A stretch of DNA of 64,000 bases. Source: Roseomonas sp. KE0001. Its GTDB lineage: Bacteria > Pseudomonadota > Alphaproteobacteria > Acetobacterales > Acetobacteraceae. Both the position numbers and the translations under genes were made by a program. Below are positions 16,508-25,386 of the stretch, piece after piece; within the stretch, counting starts at the first letter, position 1, and the number at the start of each line of letters is the position of its first letter. The stretch covers positions 248,001-312,000 of the forward strand of contig NZ_RCVQ01000004.1 of assembly GCF_016107285.1 (NCBI RefSeq), given 5' to 3'. Under the pieces are notes generated by a model, which saw nothing but the letters and a program-made list of their open reading frames with translations, made no database searches and had not been told where the DNA came from.

Positions 16508-18199
16508 ATGTCCCAGGCCACCCTCGCCAACACCACGCTGTACGAGGACGAGCACCTGGTGGTGATCCACCGGCCCGGCGCCGGAGAGGCCGCGGCGGCG
16601 CTCACCCTCGTCACCTTCGCCGATCTCACCTTCCGCCCCAATGGCGACAAGGTCTGGGGCCAGGAGGTGGCGGGCAAGCTCGGCTGCAACACCATCGGCT
16701 TCGTGGCGCGGCGGGAGAACTGGTTCCCCGCCGCCTCCGTCGCCGCCGCGGCGCCGGCGGTGCGCGCCGCCCTGCGCGGCCGGGTCGCTACCTATGGCTA
16801 CAGCATGGGCGGCTACGCGGCGCTGAAGTACGCCGCCCTGGTCGGCGCCGGCCATGCCCTGGCGGTCTGCCCGCAAAGCTCGATCGCGCCGGGCGAGGTG
16901 CCGTGGGACGCCCGCTTCCACCGCTTCCACCACCCCGTGCTGCATGCCGGCATGTCGGTGGCGCCCGGCGAGGCCGGCGCCTTCGCCGTGCTGCTGGCCG
17001 ATCCCTACATGCCGGAGGACCGGCGCCATGCCGCCCGCCTGCGCGACGAGGCAGGGGTCCACTGGCTGCGGACCCCTTTCATGGACCATGCGGCGATCTG
17101 GCTGCTGGTCGAGAGCGGCTTCCTGAGACAGGTGCTGGAACGGCTCCTGGCCTCCGACCTGGAGGGGCTGACCGGCCTGCTGCGGGCCCGGCGCCATGCC
17201 AGCCCGCACTGGTTCCGCCATGCCGGCAATGCCGCCTTCCGCCGCGGCCATGTCGCCATGGCCAACCGGCTGTGGCGGAAGGCGCTGGCGCTCGGCCTGC
17301 CGCCCGGCGTCACGGAACAGGATCTGGGCCGGCTGCTGCGCGAGCGGATGCGGCGGCTGCGCGATGCCGGCCGGCGCGAGGCCGCGCGCGATGTCGCCCT
17401 GCAGCAGGCGGCGCTGCGGCCGGAGGACTTCGCCTCCCAGGCCCAGGCCGGCCACGCCCTGCTCGGCATGAGCGAGGCCGAGGCCGCCGAGGCGCCGTTC
17501 CGCGCCGCGCTGAAGCTGCGCGGCGATGTCGGGCACATCTATCAGGGCCTCTCCCTGGTGCTGGGCGCCCAGGGGCGCATGGCGGAAGCCATCACGCTCT
17601 GCCGCCGCGGCGTGAAGGAGGCGCCGGGCGACGCCAAGCTGCAGGTGCATTTCGGCCATCTGCTGCTCAACAACGGCAAGGTGGACGAGGCCGAGGCGCA
17701 GTTCCGCGCCGTGCTGTCCCAGGCCGGGCTGTCTGAGGCCGGGCCGAACGGCTCGGGCGACAATTCGCAGGCCCTGCTGGGCCTGAGCCACACCCTGGCG
17801 GCCCGGGGCGACCGCGAGGAGGCGATCCATGTGGCGCGCCAGCTGATCGCCGAGGGCAACACCGATCCGCAGGCCTTCCTCTGGCTCGGCCAGCTGCTGC
17901 TCTTCATCGGCGAGCCGGCGGAGGCCGAGCCGGTGTTCCGCGACGCCCTGGCCGGCGCGCCGGACAGCGGCCCCGCCGCCATCGGCCTGGCCCGGGCGCT
18001 GGAGCGGACCGGTCGGCTCGAGGCGGCGCGCCGCACCGCCGCCGAGGCCGCCGCGCGGCTGCCGCGGGATGCCAAGGTGCAGGCCATCGCCAAGCGCCTC
18101 GGCCCGCCCAGTGCCGCGCCCATGCCGGAGGTGGGGCCAACCCCCTCGCGCCTGCGCCGCTGGGTCACCGCCTTCTTCAGCCGTGACGAGGCCTATTGA
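16508..18199 (+). CDS. Alpha/beta-hydrolase-like domain fused to TPR repeats
   Basis: A 563-residue two-part protein. The first part (about 1-240) looks like an alpha/beta hydrolase: the nucleophile elbow is GYSMGGYAAL with Ser99, and a candidate catalytic His lies in PFMDHAAIWL. The second part (about 240-520) is a set of tetratricopeptide repeats, seen in AEAPFRAALKLRG, VDEAEAQFRAVL and PAEAEPVFRDAL, usually a protein-protein interaction surface. No signal peptide or membrane segment is present, so it is probably cytoplasmic. I cannot assign a substrate. Similar TPR fusions in this bacterial group often accompany glycan or flagellar glycosylation genes, but here the neighbours are bolA and a DUF2889 gene. 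It probably shares a transcript with bolA (21-nt gap). Confidence 0.7.
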   Translation: MSQATLANTTLYEDEHLVVIHRPGAGEAAAALTLVTFADLTFRPNGDKVWGQEVAGKLGCNTIGFVARRENWFPAASVAAAAPAVRAALRGRVATYGYSMGGYAALKYAALVGAGHALAVCPQSSIAPGEVPWDARFHRFHHPVLHAGMSVAPGEAGAFAVLLADPYMPEDRRHAARLRDEAGVHWLRTPFMDHAAIWLLVESGFLRQVLERLLASDLEGLTGLLRARRHASPHWFRHAGNAAFRRGHVAMANRLWRKALALGLPPGVTEQDLGRLLRERMRRLRDAGRREAARDVALQQAALRPEDFASQAQAGHALLGMSEAEAAEAPFRAALKLRGDVGHIYQGLSLVLGAQGRMAEAITLCRRGVKEAPGDAKLQVHFGHLLLNNGKVDEAEAQFRAVLSQAGLSEAGPNGSGDNSQALLGLSHTLAARGDREEAIHVARQLIAEGNTDPQAFLWLGQLLLFIGEPAEAEPVFRDALAGAPDSGPAAIGLARALERTGRLEAARRTAAEAAARLPRDAKVQAIAKRLGPPSAAPMPEVGPTPSRLRRWVTAFFSRDEAY

Positions 18200-18209
18200 G
18201 GCAGCTGGT

Positions 18210-18770
18210 CTATTCCGCCGCCTTCCGCCCCGCCACATAGGCCGGCCAGTGCCGGGCCACCACCGGGCTGTCCTCCGCATAGGCGAGGCAGGTGCCGATC
18301 TGCGCCGGCTTGCGGCCGTCGCGTCCGGCCTCCTGGCGGGCGGCGCGGCGCCGCGCGTAGCTGGTCTGGAAGGCGACGGTGGCCATCTGCGCCAGCATCT
18401 CCCGCAGATGCGTGCAGCCCACCGTGCCGCCGACCCGTTCCTGCACCGCCCGGTTGAAGCCCGGCCCGATCCTCAGGCCGGCGAGCCGGGCGAAGTTCGG
18501 CGCCGCCTGCGGGCAGATGGCGTAGGGGCTGAAATCCGTCGCCGCCTCGCAGGACTGGATGACCATCTCGGCATCGATGGTGAGCCGGATCCACATCCCG
18601 TGCAGCGCCTCGCCCGGCTCCACGCGGCGGTCCAGCGAGTCGAAGGGGAAGCTCTTGGTATCGGTCAGGTGGCCCTCGATATCGAAGAGGCCGTCCTCGC
18701 GCTCGAAGCCGTGCATGTCGATCTGGCGGCGATGCAGGGGCTTGCGCGCGGCGGGCGGGGAGAGGGGCAT
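18210..18770 (-). CDS. DUF2889 family protein
   Basis: A 186-residue protein. Its conserved features (an early HRRQIDMHGFERED, EGHLTDTKSF, then a Cys-containing IQSCEAATD and a VGCTHLREML block) match the DUF2889 family of proteobacteria. The two Cys and the His could form a redox or metal site, but nothing is established. It is cytoplasmic by prediction. The gene is alone on its strand. It converges with the TPR gene (10-nt gap) and is divergent from ohr, 250 nt away. Confidence 0.8.
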   Translation of the reverse strand: MPLSPPAARKPLHRRQIDMHGFEREDGLFDIEGHLTDTKSFPFDSLDRRVEPGEALHGMWIRLTIDAEMVIQSCEAATDFSPYAICPQAAPNFARLAGLRIGPGFNRAVQERVGGTVGCTHLREMLAQMATVAFQTSYARRRAARQEAGRDGRKPAQIGTCLAYAEDSPVVARHWPAYVAGRKAAE

Positions 18771-19020
18771 GGCAGGCTCCCGGCTTTGATGCGTCGCAAC
18801 AGAAGGTCCTTTTCCCTATGGCACAGGGCACGCGGTCAGGGAAAGGCGCCAGGAGAGAGGCGCCGAGGAGAAGCAGCGGTGGCGCTGCAACGCTCCGCGC
18901 CGCCTCCGGTTAAACGCGAGCCCGTGGAGCGGATGGCGGCCTGGCGACATCCGGCCTTCCCTCCGGTAGCCTGCGCGCGGCGCCGCTGCGCGTCCTTCCA
19001 TTCGAGAGCAGGAGCAGAGC

Positions 19021-19452
19021 ATGCCCGTTGAAGCGAAGTACAAGACCACCGCCACGGCCACCGGCGGCGGCCGCGACGGCAAGACCGCCCTGGCCGATGG
19101 CAGCATGGCGCTGCAACTCGCCGTGCCCAAGGAGCTTGGCGGTCCGGGCGGCGACGGCGCCAATCCCGAGAAGCTCTTCGCGCTGGGCTACTCCGCCTGC
19201 TTCCTCGGCGCCATGCGCGTCGCCTCCGGCCAGACCAAGATCAAGCTGCCCGAGGGTTCCACGGTGACGGCGACGATCGGCATCGGCCCGCGCTCGGAGG
19301 GCGGCTTCGGCATCACCGCCGAACTCGACGTCTATCTGCCCGGCCTGCCGGAGGAAGAGGCGCGCCGGCTCGTCGAGACGACGCACGACATCTGCCCCTA
19401 TTCCAACGCCATCAAGGCCAGCGTGGACGTCAAGACGACGACCCGCGCCTGA
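19021..19452 (+). CDS. ohr: Organic hydroperoxide reductase Ohr (OsmC family)
   Basis: A 143-residue thiol peroxidase. The two redox-active cysteines are C60 (GYSACFLGAM) and C125 (HDICPYSNA), and the catalytic Arg (R18 in GGGRDG) and Glu (E50 in NPEKLFA) are present. It reduces organic and lipid hydroperoxides with lipoyl-linked electron donors. Many ohr genes are repressed by the MarR-type regulator OhrR; no ohrR is adjacent here. The ribosome site AGGAG lies 7 nt before ATG. The 250-nt divergent region upstream probably holds its control elements, but I could not identify an operator. Confidence 0.93.
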   Translation: MPVEAKYKTTATATGGGRDGKTALADGSMALQLAVPKELGGPGGDGANPEKLFALGYSACFLGAMRVASGQTKIKLPEGSTVTATIGIGPRSEGGFGITAELDVYLPGLPEEEARRLVETTHDICPYSNAIKASVDVKTTTRA

Positions 19453-19489
19453 CCCCGCGGACGGCGGGACACCGCCGGCGGACGGCGAC

Positions 19490-19508
19490 CGCCCCGCCGC
19501 GCGGGGCG
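19490..19508. terminator. Hairpin between convergent ohr and aroKB (possible bidirectional terminator)
   Basis: A perfect 8-bp stem (CGCCCCGC with GCGGGGCG) with a 3-nt loop lies between the two convergent stop codons. It has no T-run on either side, so it is only a candidate. It may act as a barrier to read-through or as a Rho-dependent stop. Confidence 0.35.
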
Positions 19509-19528
19509 GCGCCTCAGCCCAAAGGTTC

Positions 19529-21259
19529 TCAGCCGAGGGCGCCCTCGGCGCGCAGCAGCGCCTCCACGATCTGCGGATCGACGCCCTCCTGGGTCAGGGC
19601 CTCGCCGGGGCCGCGCAGCAGCACGAAGCGCAGATGGCCGTCGCGCACCTTCTTGTCCTTCCGCATCCGGCGCATCAGCGCCTCCAGCGCGAACCGGCGC
19701 GGCAGGTCGCCGAGCCGCGCCGGCAGGCCGACAGCCCGCAGATGCGCCTCGACCCGCCCCGGCAGGTCCGGATCGCACAGGCCCAGCAGGCCGGAGAGCC
19801 GCGCCGCCAGGCCGAGGCCGATGGCGACGCCTTCCCCATGCAGCAGGCTGCCGTCATAGCCGCACTCGGCCTCGATGGCGTGGCCGAAGGTATGGCCGAG
19901 GTTGAGCAGGGCGCGCCCCCCCTCGGCGCTCTCCTCCCGCTCGTCGGCGGCGACCACGGCGGATTTCAGGCGGCAGCTCTCCATAACGGCATGGCGCAGC
20001 GCGGCGGGATCGCCGGCCACCGCCTTCGCCCCCTCGGCCTCGCACCACGTCCAGAGCGGGCCCTGCAGCAGCCCGTGCTTGGCCACCTCGGCATAGCCGG
20101 CGCGCAGTTCGCGGGGCGGCAGGGTGGCGAGCACGCCGGTATCGGCCAGCACGATGCGCGGCTGGTGGAAGGCGCCGGCCAGGTTCTTGCCGGCGTGCAG
20201 GTTGATGCCGGTCTTGCCGCCGACCGAGGAATCGACCTGGGCCAGCAGGGTGGTGGGCACCTGCACGAAGGGCAGGCCGCGCAGCGCCGTGGCGGCGACG
20301 AAGCCCGCCAGGTCGCCGACGACGCCGCCGCCCAGCGCCAGCACCGCCGTGCCGCGGTCGATGCCGGCGGCCAGCATGTCCTCCAGGACTGAGCCGTAGG
20401 TGGCGAGGCCCTTGCTGGCCTCGCCGGGCGGCACGGTGAGGCTGGCGCGGATCTCGATGCCCGCCTCCTCCAGCCCGGCGCGGAGCGCCGGCAGGTGCAG
20501 CGCGGCGACGGAGGCATCGCTCAGGATGGCCAGCCGGCGCGCCGGCAGGGCGGGGGCGAGCAAGGCACCGGCGCGGGCCAGCAGCCCTTCGCCCACCACG
20601 ACGTCATAGCCCCGCGCGCCGAGGCCGACCGGCAGGCGGGCCGGCGGGGAGAAGCCGTCCAGGGCGCCCTGGACGCGGTCGGTGGTCGCTTCGGGGTTCT
20701 CGTCCAGACAGTCCACGATCAGATCGGCCTCGGCATAGAGGTGGTGACGGGCGGCCATCAGCCGCCGCAGGACCTCGACCGGGTCCTGGTTCAGGAACAT
20801 CGGCCGGGTCGCCCGGCCGGAGACGCGCGGCAGCAGCACCGGCAGGGCGCAGCGCAGCCAGACGGCGACGGCGCCGGCCTCGCGGATGGCGCGGCGGGTC
20901 TCGGCATCGGCATAGGCGCCGCCGCCGGTGGCCAGCACCACCGGCGGGCCGGCGAGCAGGCGGCTGATGACGCGGCGCTCGCCCTCGCGGAAATGCGGCT
21001 CGCCGTAGCGGGCGAAGATCTCGGTGATGGGCTGGCCGGCGGCGGCCTCGATCTCGGTATCGGCGTCACGGAAGGGCAGGCCCAGGCGCTGCGCCAGGCG
21101 CTTGCCGATGGAGGACTTGCCGGCGCCGGGCATGCCGATCAGCACCACGGCGCGCGCGGCGGCCGGGGCGGGGACCGCGGTGGCGGCCGGCGCGGGGGCG
21201 GGACCGGGAGCCGGCGGTGCGGCGGGCGGAACGATGGCGAGGCTGAGGTTGCGTGACAC
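19529..21259 (-). CDS. aroKB: Fused shikimate kinase / 3-dehydroquinate synthase
   Basis: About 576 residues carrying two shikimate-pathway enzymes. After an Ala/Pro-rich leader (about 10-35) comes shikimate kinase: Walker A GMPGAGKSS (42-50), the shikimate-binding FRDADTEI, FREGE and TGGGAY. The second part (about 215-576) is 3-dehydroquinate synthase, with SSVGGKTGINLHAGKNLAG and the metal-binding LLNLGHTFGHAIE. In many bacteria these are adjacent separate genes; a single fused gene is seen in some Alphaproteobacteria. The likely start is GTG at 21259 (VSRNLSLAIV), which leaves a short divergent gap to the next gene. An upstream in-frame extension exists but overlaps that gene and is not typical protein. 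The two enzymes do not act consecutively (pathway steps 5 and 2), so any benefit of fusion is unclear. Confidence 0.9.
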   Translation of the reverse strand: MSRNLSLAIVPPAAPPAPGPAPAPAATAVPAPAAARAVVLIGMPGAGKSSIGKRLAQRLGLPFRDADTEIEAAAGQPITEIFARYGEPHFREGERRVISRLLAGPPVVLATGGGAYADAETRRAIREAGAVAVWLRCALPVLLPRVSGRATRPMFLNQDPVEVLRRLMAARHHLYAEADLIVDCLDENPEATTDRVQGALDGFSPPARLPVGLGARGYDVVVGEGLLARAGALLAPALPARRLAILSDASVAALHLPALRAGLEEAGIEIRASLTVPPGEASKGLATYGSVLEDMLAAGIDRGTAVLALGGGVVGDLAGFVAATALRGLPFVQVPTTLLAQVDSSVGGKTGINLHAGKNLAGAFHQPRIVLADTGVLATLPPRELRAGYAEVAKHGLLQGPLWTWCEAEGAKAVAGDPAALRHAVMESCRLKSAVVAADEREESAEGGRALLNLGHTFGHAIEAECGYDGSLLHGEGVAIGLGLAARLSGLLGLCDPDLPGRVEAHLRAVGLPARLGDLPRRFALEALMRRMRKDKKVRDGHLRFVLLRGPGEALTQEGVDPQIVEALLRAEGALG

Positions 21260-21312
21260 GGTGGCGGAAGGTAGCACATCACGCTCCGCGCGCGAGGATA
21301 CCCCCGGCTGCC

Positions 21313-21459
21313 ATGTTCCGCCGTCCGATTCTGCTCCTTGTCCTGGTCCTCGTGGTCGCCCTGCTGGGCGGCCTGCTGGTGATGGCCGCCTTTCCGCCGG
21401 CGGTGACGCCGCAGGCGGTCGAGCGCACCCTGCCCAACGAGCGCTTCGGCACGCGGTGA
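21313..21459 (+). CDS. Small single-pass membrane protein
   Basis: A 48-residue frame, basic at the start (MFRRP), with one strong hydrophobic helix (ILLLVLVLVVALLGGLLVM) and a short tail ending ERFGTR. By charge it should sit with the N-terminus inside. I recognise no family. Similar short membrane genes occur next to aroKB and xerD in related genomes as far as I recall, but that is weak support. The start at the ATG has no strong ribosome site. Confidence 0.45.
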   Translation: MFRRPILLLVLVLVVALLGGLLVMAAFPPAVTPQAVERTLPNERFGTR

Positions 21460-21602
21460 GCCAGGCGCCCTGGTGAGCCAGGTATCCGGCGGCCCGCGCC
21501 GGGCGCCGTTCACCGGCCAGGGAGGACGCGATCCGTTGAGACCCCTCCATCGCCCGGCACCGCCGGCTCGTTCCGGCCGCCGGCCCCGCTGAGGCGCCGC
21601 GC

Positions 21603-22493
21603 ATGGACCGCCACCTGGAAGCCTTTCTGGAGATGCTGGCCGCCGAGCGGGGGGCGGCGCGCAACACCCTCGCCGCCTATCGCGCCGATCTGGAGGAGGC
21701 GGCCGGTGTCCTGCGCCGCCGCCACGGCACCGCCCTGGCGGCCGCCGGGGAGGCGCCGCTGCGCGCCTATCTCGCCGGGCTGACCGATTCCGGCCTCTCG
21801 CCGCGCACCGCCGCGCGGCGGCTCTCGGCGCTGCGGCAGTTCTTCCGCTTCCTGGCGCGGGAGGGCGTCCGGCCGGACGACCCGACCGAGCTGCTCGACC
21901 GCCCGCGCCAGCCGCAGCCGGTGCCGAAGGCGCTGCGGGTCGGGGAGGTCACGGCCCTGCTCGAGGCGGCCGCCGGCCTGCCGGGCCGCCGCGGCCCGCT
22001 CGCCGTCGCGCTCCTGGAGATGCTCTATGCCTCGGGGCTGCGCGCCAGCGAGCTGGTCGGCCTGCCGGGCAACGCCCTCTCCGAGGAGAGCCCGCTGATC
22101 CTGGTGCGGGGCAAGGGCGGAAAGGAGCGGCTGGTGCCGGTCTCGGCCCGGGCCCGCGCCGCGGTCCTGGCGCTGCGCGAAGGCGGAGGGCCGGGGCGCT
22201 GGCTCTTCCCGTCCTACGGCGCCTCCGGCCATCTGACACGGCAGAGCCTGGTGCTGCTGACCAAGCAGGCCGCGCTAACGGCGGGGCTCGATCCCGCCCG
22301 CGTCAGCCCGCACGTGCTGCGCCATTCCTTCGCCACGCATCTGCTGGAGGGCGGCGCCGATCTGCGGGCGCTGCAGATGCTGCTCGGCCACGCCGATATC
22401 GCGACGACGCAGATCTACACCCGGGTGCTCGAGGAGCGGCTGCGCCTGCTGGTGGAGACCCACCACCCGCTGGCCTCGACCGGCCCGTCGTGA
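21603..22493 (+). CDS. xerD: Tyrosine recombinase XerD
   Basis: A 296-residue tyrosine recombinase. All catalytic residues are visible: R147 (SGLRASEL), K171 (RGKGGKER), H237 and R240 (PHVLRHSFATHLL), H263 (LLGHADI) and the nucleophile Y272 (TQIYTRV). The N-terminal SAM-like domain covers about 1-105. The length and the SPHVLRHSFATHLLEGGADL block fit XerD, which with XerC resolves chromosome dimers at dif near FtsK. It lies next to aroKB and not in a mobile element, so it is a housekeeping recombinase and not an integrase. No dif site was recognised in the window. Confidence 0.92.
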   Translation: MDRHLEAFLEMLAAERGAARNTLAAYRADLEEAAGVLRRRHGTALAAAGEAPLRAYLAGLTDSGLSPRTAARRLSALRQFFRFLAREGVRPDDPTELLDRPRQPQPVPKALRVGEVTALLEAAAGLPGRRGPLAVALLEMLYASGLRASELVGLPGNALSEESPLILVRGKGGKERLVPVSARARAAVLALREGGGPGRWLFPSYGASGHLTRQSLVLLTKQAALTAGLDPARVSPHVLRHSFATHLLEGGADLRALQMLLGHADIATTQIYTRVLEERLRLLVETHHPLASTGPS

Positions 22494-22530
22494 CAGGCTC
22501 GTCGGTCCAACCTAGGAGGGAGTCGAGGCC

Positions 22531-22926
22531 ATGCTGACCGGACGCTGCCACTGCCGGGCCATCCGCTACGCGGTGCCGCGGGAGGCGGTGCTGCATCACG
22601 CCCTCTGTCATTGCGGGGATTGCCGCCGCCATGCCGGCGCGCCGATGGTCGGCTGGGCCATGGTGCCGGCGGAGAGTCTCGTCGTCCACGGCAGCCCGAA
22701 GGTCTATGCCTCCTCCGCGCGGGGCCGCCGCAGCTTCTGCCCGGACTGCGGTACCGGCCTGTTCTATGCCAACGAGGAGAACCTGCCCGGCCTGGTCGAT
22801 ATCCAGACCGGCACGCTGGACGATCCCGCGGCCCTGCCGCCGGGGGCGCAGATCCAGGTCGCGGAGCGGCTGCCCTGGATGGCCGCGCTCGATGGCCTGC
22901 CGGCGTTCGAGCGCTATCCAGGCTGA
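22531..22926 (+). CDS. GFA family zinc protein
   Basis: A 131-residue protein of the glutathione-dependent-formaldehyde-activating (GFA/CENP-V) family. Zinc-binding cysteines are in GRCHCRAI, CHCGDCRRH and CPDCGTGLF. Despite the family name most members have no proven formaldehyde activity, so only a zinc-binding fold can be stated. The ribosome site CTAGGAGG precedes ATG by about a dozen nt. It lies 37 nt after xerD, perhaps in the same transcript. Confidence 0.88.
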   Translation: MLTGRCHCRAIRYAVPREAVLHHALCHCGDCRRHAGAPMVGWAMVPAESLVVHGSPKVYASSARGRRSFCPDCGTGLFYANEENLPGLVDIQTGTLDDPAALPPGAQIQVAERLPWMAALDGLPAFERYPG

Positions 22927-23038
22927 GGCGGTCGCGCACGCGGCCCTCCCCCCTGGCCTTGCCGTTCCGTCTGCGCTAGGCCACCCCCTCTTCCGCGCCC
23001 GGGGGCTGAACCGGGCGCCGCCTGGACACGGGATCGCG

Positions 23039-23995
23039 ATGCGCCATTTTCTGGATTTCGAGAAGCCGCTGGCCGAGCTGGAAGGCAAGATCGAGGAACT
23101 GCGGCGCACCACGGATGCCGGCGGCATCGACGTGGCGGAGGAGGTCGGCAAGCTGTCCGACAAGGCCGCGAAGCTGCTTTCGGCGACCTATGCCAAGCTG
23201 ACCCCCTGGCAGAAGACCCAGGTCGCCCGCCACCCCGACCGGCCCAAGGCGCTGGCCTATGTCGCGGCGCTGATCGAGGATTTCGTGCCGCTGGCCGGAG
23301 ATCGCGCCTTCGCCGATGACGCGGCGGTGGTGGGCGGCATGGGGCGCTTCCACGGCCGCGCCGTGATGGTGCTGGGCACCGAGAAGGGCACCGATACCGA
23401 GAGCCGGGTGAAGCACAATTTCGGCATGGCCCGGCCGGAGGGCTACCGCAAGGCGCGGCGGCTGATCGAGCTGGCCGGGCGCTTCGGCCTGCCGGTGCTG
23501 AGCTTCGTCGACACCGCCGGGGCCTTTCCCGGCATCGAGGCCGAGGCGCGCGGCCAGGCCGAGGCCATCGCCCGCTCGATCGAGGCCTGCCTGGACGCGC
23601 CGGTGCCGGTGGTCTCGGCGATCATCGGCGAGGGCGGCTCGGGCGGCGCCATCGCGCTCGCCGCCGCCGACCGGGTGCTGATGCTGGAGCACTCGATCTA
23701 TTCGGTGATCAGCCCCGAGGGCTGCGCCAGCATCCTGTGGCGCGATGCCGCCCAGGCCAGCACCGCGGCCGATGCGCTGAAGCTGACCGCCCAGGACCTC
23801 TCCCGCCTCGGGCTGATCGACCAGGTGGTGCCCGAGCCGCTGGGCGGCGCGCACCGCGACCCGGCGGCGGCGATGTCCGCCCTCGGCGCGCGGATGTGGG
23901 AATGCCTGGAGCCGCTGCTGGCGCTGGATGGCGGGCGGCTGAAGGCGCGGCGGCGCGAGAAGTTCCTCGAGATGGGCCGCCACGGCGTCGTCTGA
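23039..23995 (+). CDS. accA: Acetyl-CoA carboxylase carboxyltransferase subunit alpha
   Basis: A 318-residue protein, the same size as E. coli AccA. It begins MRHFLDFEKPLAELEGKIEE, has the biotin/acyl-CoA crotonase-like core with FVDTAGAFPGIEAEARGQ, and the oxyanion stretch GEGGSGGAIALAAAD followed by SVISPEGCASILW. With AccD it transfers the carboxyl group from biotin to acetyl-CoA in the first step of fatty-acid synthesis. The start ATG at 23039 has only a weak ribosome site. AccB, AccC and AccD are not in the window. Confidence 0.96.
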   Translation: MRHFLDFEKPLAELEGKIEELRRTTDAGGIDVAEEVGKLSDKAAKLLSATYAKLTPWQKTQVARHPDRPKALAYVAALIEDFVPLAGDRAFADDAAVVGGMGRFHGRAVMVLGTEKGTDTESRVKHNFGMARPEGYRKARRLIELAGRFGLPVLSFVDTAGAFPGIEAEARGQAEAIARSIEACLDAPVPVVSAIIGEGGSGGAIALAAADRVLMLEHSIYSVISPEGCASILWRDAAQASTAADALKLTAQDLSRLGLIDQVVPEPLGGAHRDPAAAMSALGARMWECLEPLLALDGGRLKARRREKFLEMGRHGVV

Positions 23996-24040
23996 GAAGG
24001 CCTGCCGCACAGGCCTTCTCCAGCGGTCACGGGCCCGGAT

Positions 24041-25252
24041 TCAGCGGGCCGCCCCCGTGGAGCCGAGCAGCACCCCGCGCAGCAGGCCGAGGTAGCGCGC
24101 GCACATCGCCGCCTCGTCCTGCCGCAGCGCCAGGGCCTCGGCCGCCGCCTGCCGCCGTGCCACCTCCGCCCCGCCTCGCAGCACCGTGGCCAGGGCCGTG
24201 GCCAGGGCCGCCGCGTCGCCGGTGGGGACCAGGCAGGCAACCTCCGCGGCCTCCTCGCCCAGCCCCTCCAGCGCCGCCTCGCTCGCCACCACCGGGCAGC
24301 GCCGCAGCGCCGCCTCGAGGAAGGCGAGGGGATAGCCCTCCAGCCGCGAGGGCAGCAGCAGCGCATCCGCCGCCTCCAGCAGCGCGCCGGCATCCTGGCG
24401 GAAGCCGAGCAGCCGCAGCGGGGGGTTGTCGCCACGGGCGGCGCGCCGGAGGGCGGCCTCCAGTGTCGGTGGCGCCCCGGCGCCGGCCACGGCGAGCACC
24501 GCCGGCGGGCCGGCTGCCAGGCGCCGGGCGATGTCCGGTAGCAGATCGGCGCCCTTGGCGGGATCGAGCCGGCCCAGGAAGAGCGCGAGGCGGGTGCCCG
24601 GCGCCAGGCCGAGATCCTGCCGCACCCTGGCCCGCCGCCCGGCGCGGTCGCCGCCGGCGGGCGGCCGGGCGCCGTTCGGCACCAGGGCGATGGTCGCCTC
24701 CGGGAGGGCGAAGCGCCAGGCCAGCCCCGCGCGCACCGGCGCGGACACCGCCACCCAGCCGCCGACAAGCCGCGCCGCGTCGCGCTGGCCGGCATCGTCC
24801 AGCGGCAGGAAGGCGCGTTGCCGAGGCGCCAGATGGCCGATGGCGAGGCTGGGCTGCCCGGTCTCGGCCAGGGCCCGCAGGCAGCCGAGCCCGGCCTCCG
24901 GCCAGGGCAGCGGCAGGACGGCGACATCCGGCGTCCCGTCGGCGAGCAGCGCCCGCGTGGCGTGGTGCTGGGCGGCGTGGCTTTCCGCCGTGCGGCCTGG
25001 ATGCCAGGCGAGGTCGGCAGGGCGCAGGTCCGGCGGTTCCCGCCCCGGCCAGGCGGCCAGCAGCGCCGGATGAAGCTCCGGGGCGGCGGCGCAGGCGACG
25101 GCGCAGCCCGCCTCCATCAGGGCTGCCATCAGGGCCAGGCTGTGCCGCTCGGTGCCGCCGAAGCCGCGGCTCGGCAGGAGCATCAGCGTGCGGCGCAGCC
25201 GGCGGGCCGGCGGCAGCGCGGCGTCGGGGGTCGGCGGGACGGGTTCGGGCAT
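24041..25252 (-). CDS. Glycosyltransferase family 4 protein
   Basis: About 403 residues with a GT-B fold. Near the start PSRGFGGTERHSLALMAAL is the glycine-rich loop of the acceptor domain. The C-terminal donor domain has FLGRLDPAKGADLLPDI and the E-x7-E motif within PSRLEGYPLAFLEA. The sugar donor is a nucleotide sugar that cannot be named. I chose the ATG at 25252 (MPEPVPPTP), 11 nt after GGAG; an in-frame ATG at 25333 would add 27 basic residues and extend into the divergent promoter region. It is divergent from the GT2-GT4 gene, so both probably belong to one glycan locus. Confidence 0.85.
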   Translation of the reverse strand: MPEPVPPTPDAALPPARRLRRTLMLLPSRGFGGTERHSLALMAALMEAGCAVACAAAPELHPALLAAWPGREPPDLRPADLAWHPGRTAESHAAQHHATRALLADGTPDVAVLPLPWPEAGLGCLRALAETGQPSLAIGHLAPRQRAFLPLDDAGQRDAARLVGGWVAVSAPVRAGLAWRFALPEATIALVPNGARPPAGGDRAGRRARVRQDLGLAPGTRLALFLGRLDPAKGADLLPDIARRLAAGPPAVLAVAGAGAPPTLEAALRRAARGDNPPLRLLGFRQDAGALLEAADALLLPSRLEGYPLAFLEAALRRCPVVASEAALEGLGEEAAEVACLVPTGDAAALATALATVLRGGAEVARRQAAAEALALRQDEAAMCARYLGLLRGVLLGSTGAAR

Positions 25253-25302
25253 GCCTCGAGGCGCTCCGGCGCGGCCTGCGCAAAGGTTGTGGAGTTTCTC
25301 TT

Positions 25303-25352
25303 TACCATTCTTCATGGTAGCGATCATCGCCATCCCGACAATCGAGTGTCGG
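25303..25352. promoter_or_regulatory. Inverted repeats in the divergent region between two glycosyltransferase genes
   Basis: Two perfect 6-bp inverted repeats lie in an AT-richer stretch: TACCAT/ATGGTA (25303-25308 and 25314-25319, 5-nt spacer) and CCGACA/TGTCGG (25335-25340 and 25347-25352, 6-nt spacer). They sit between the starts of divergent genes and may be an operator and an RNA hairpin, but neither matches a site I know. Confidence 0.3.
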
Positions 25353-25386
25353 AGGCGAGCCGCAGCGGATCGGAGAGACGTGCCGC

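Noticed and set aside
21260-21667. Longer N-terminus for the AroK-AroB fusion
   Set aside because: The 136-codon extension overlaps the small membrane-protein gene on the other strand and is Arg/Ala/Pro-rich low-complexity.
21603-22493. Tyrosine recombinase as sign of a mobile element
   Set aside because: It matches XerD in length and motifs and sits among housekeeping genes without repeats, att sites or cargo.
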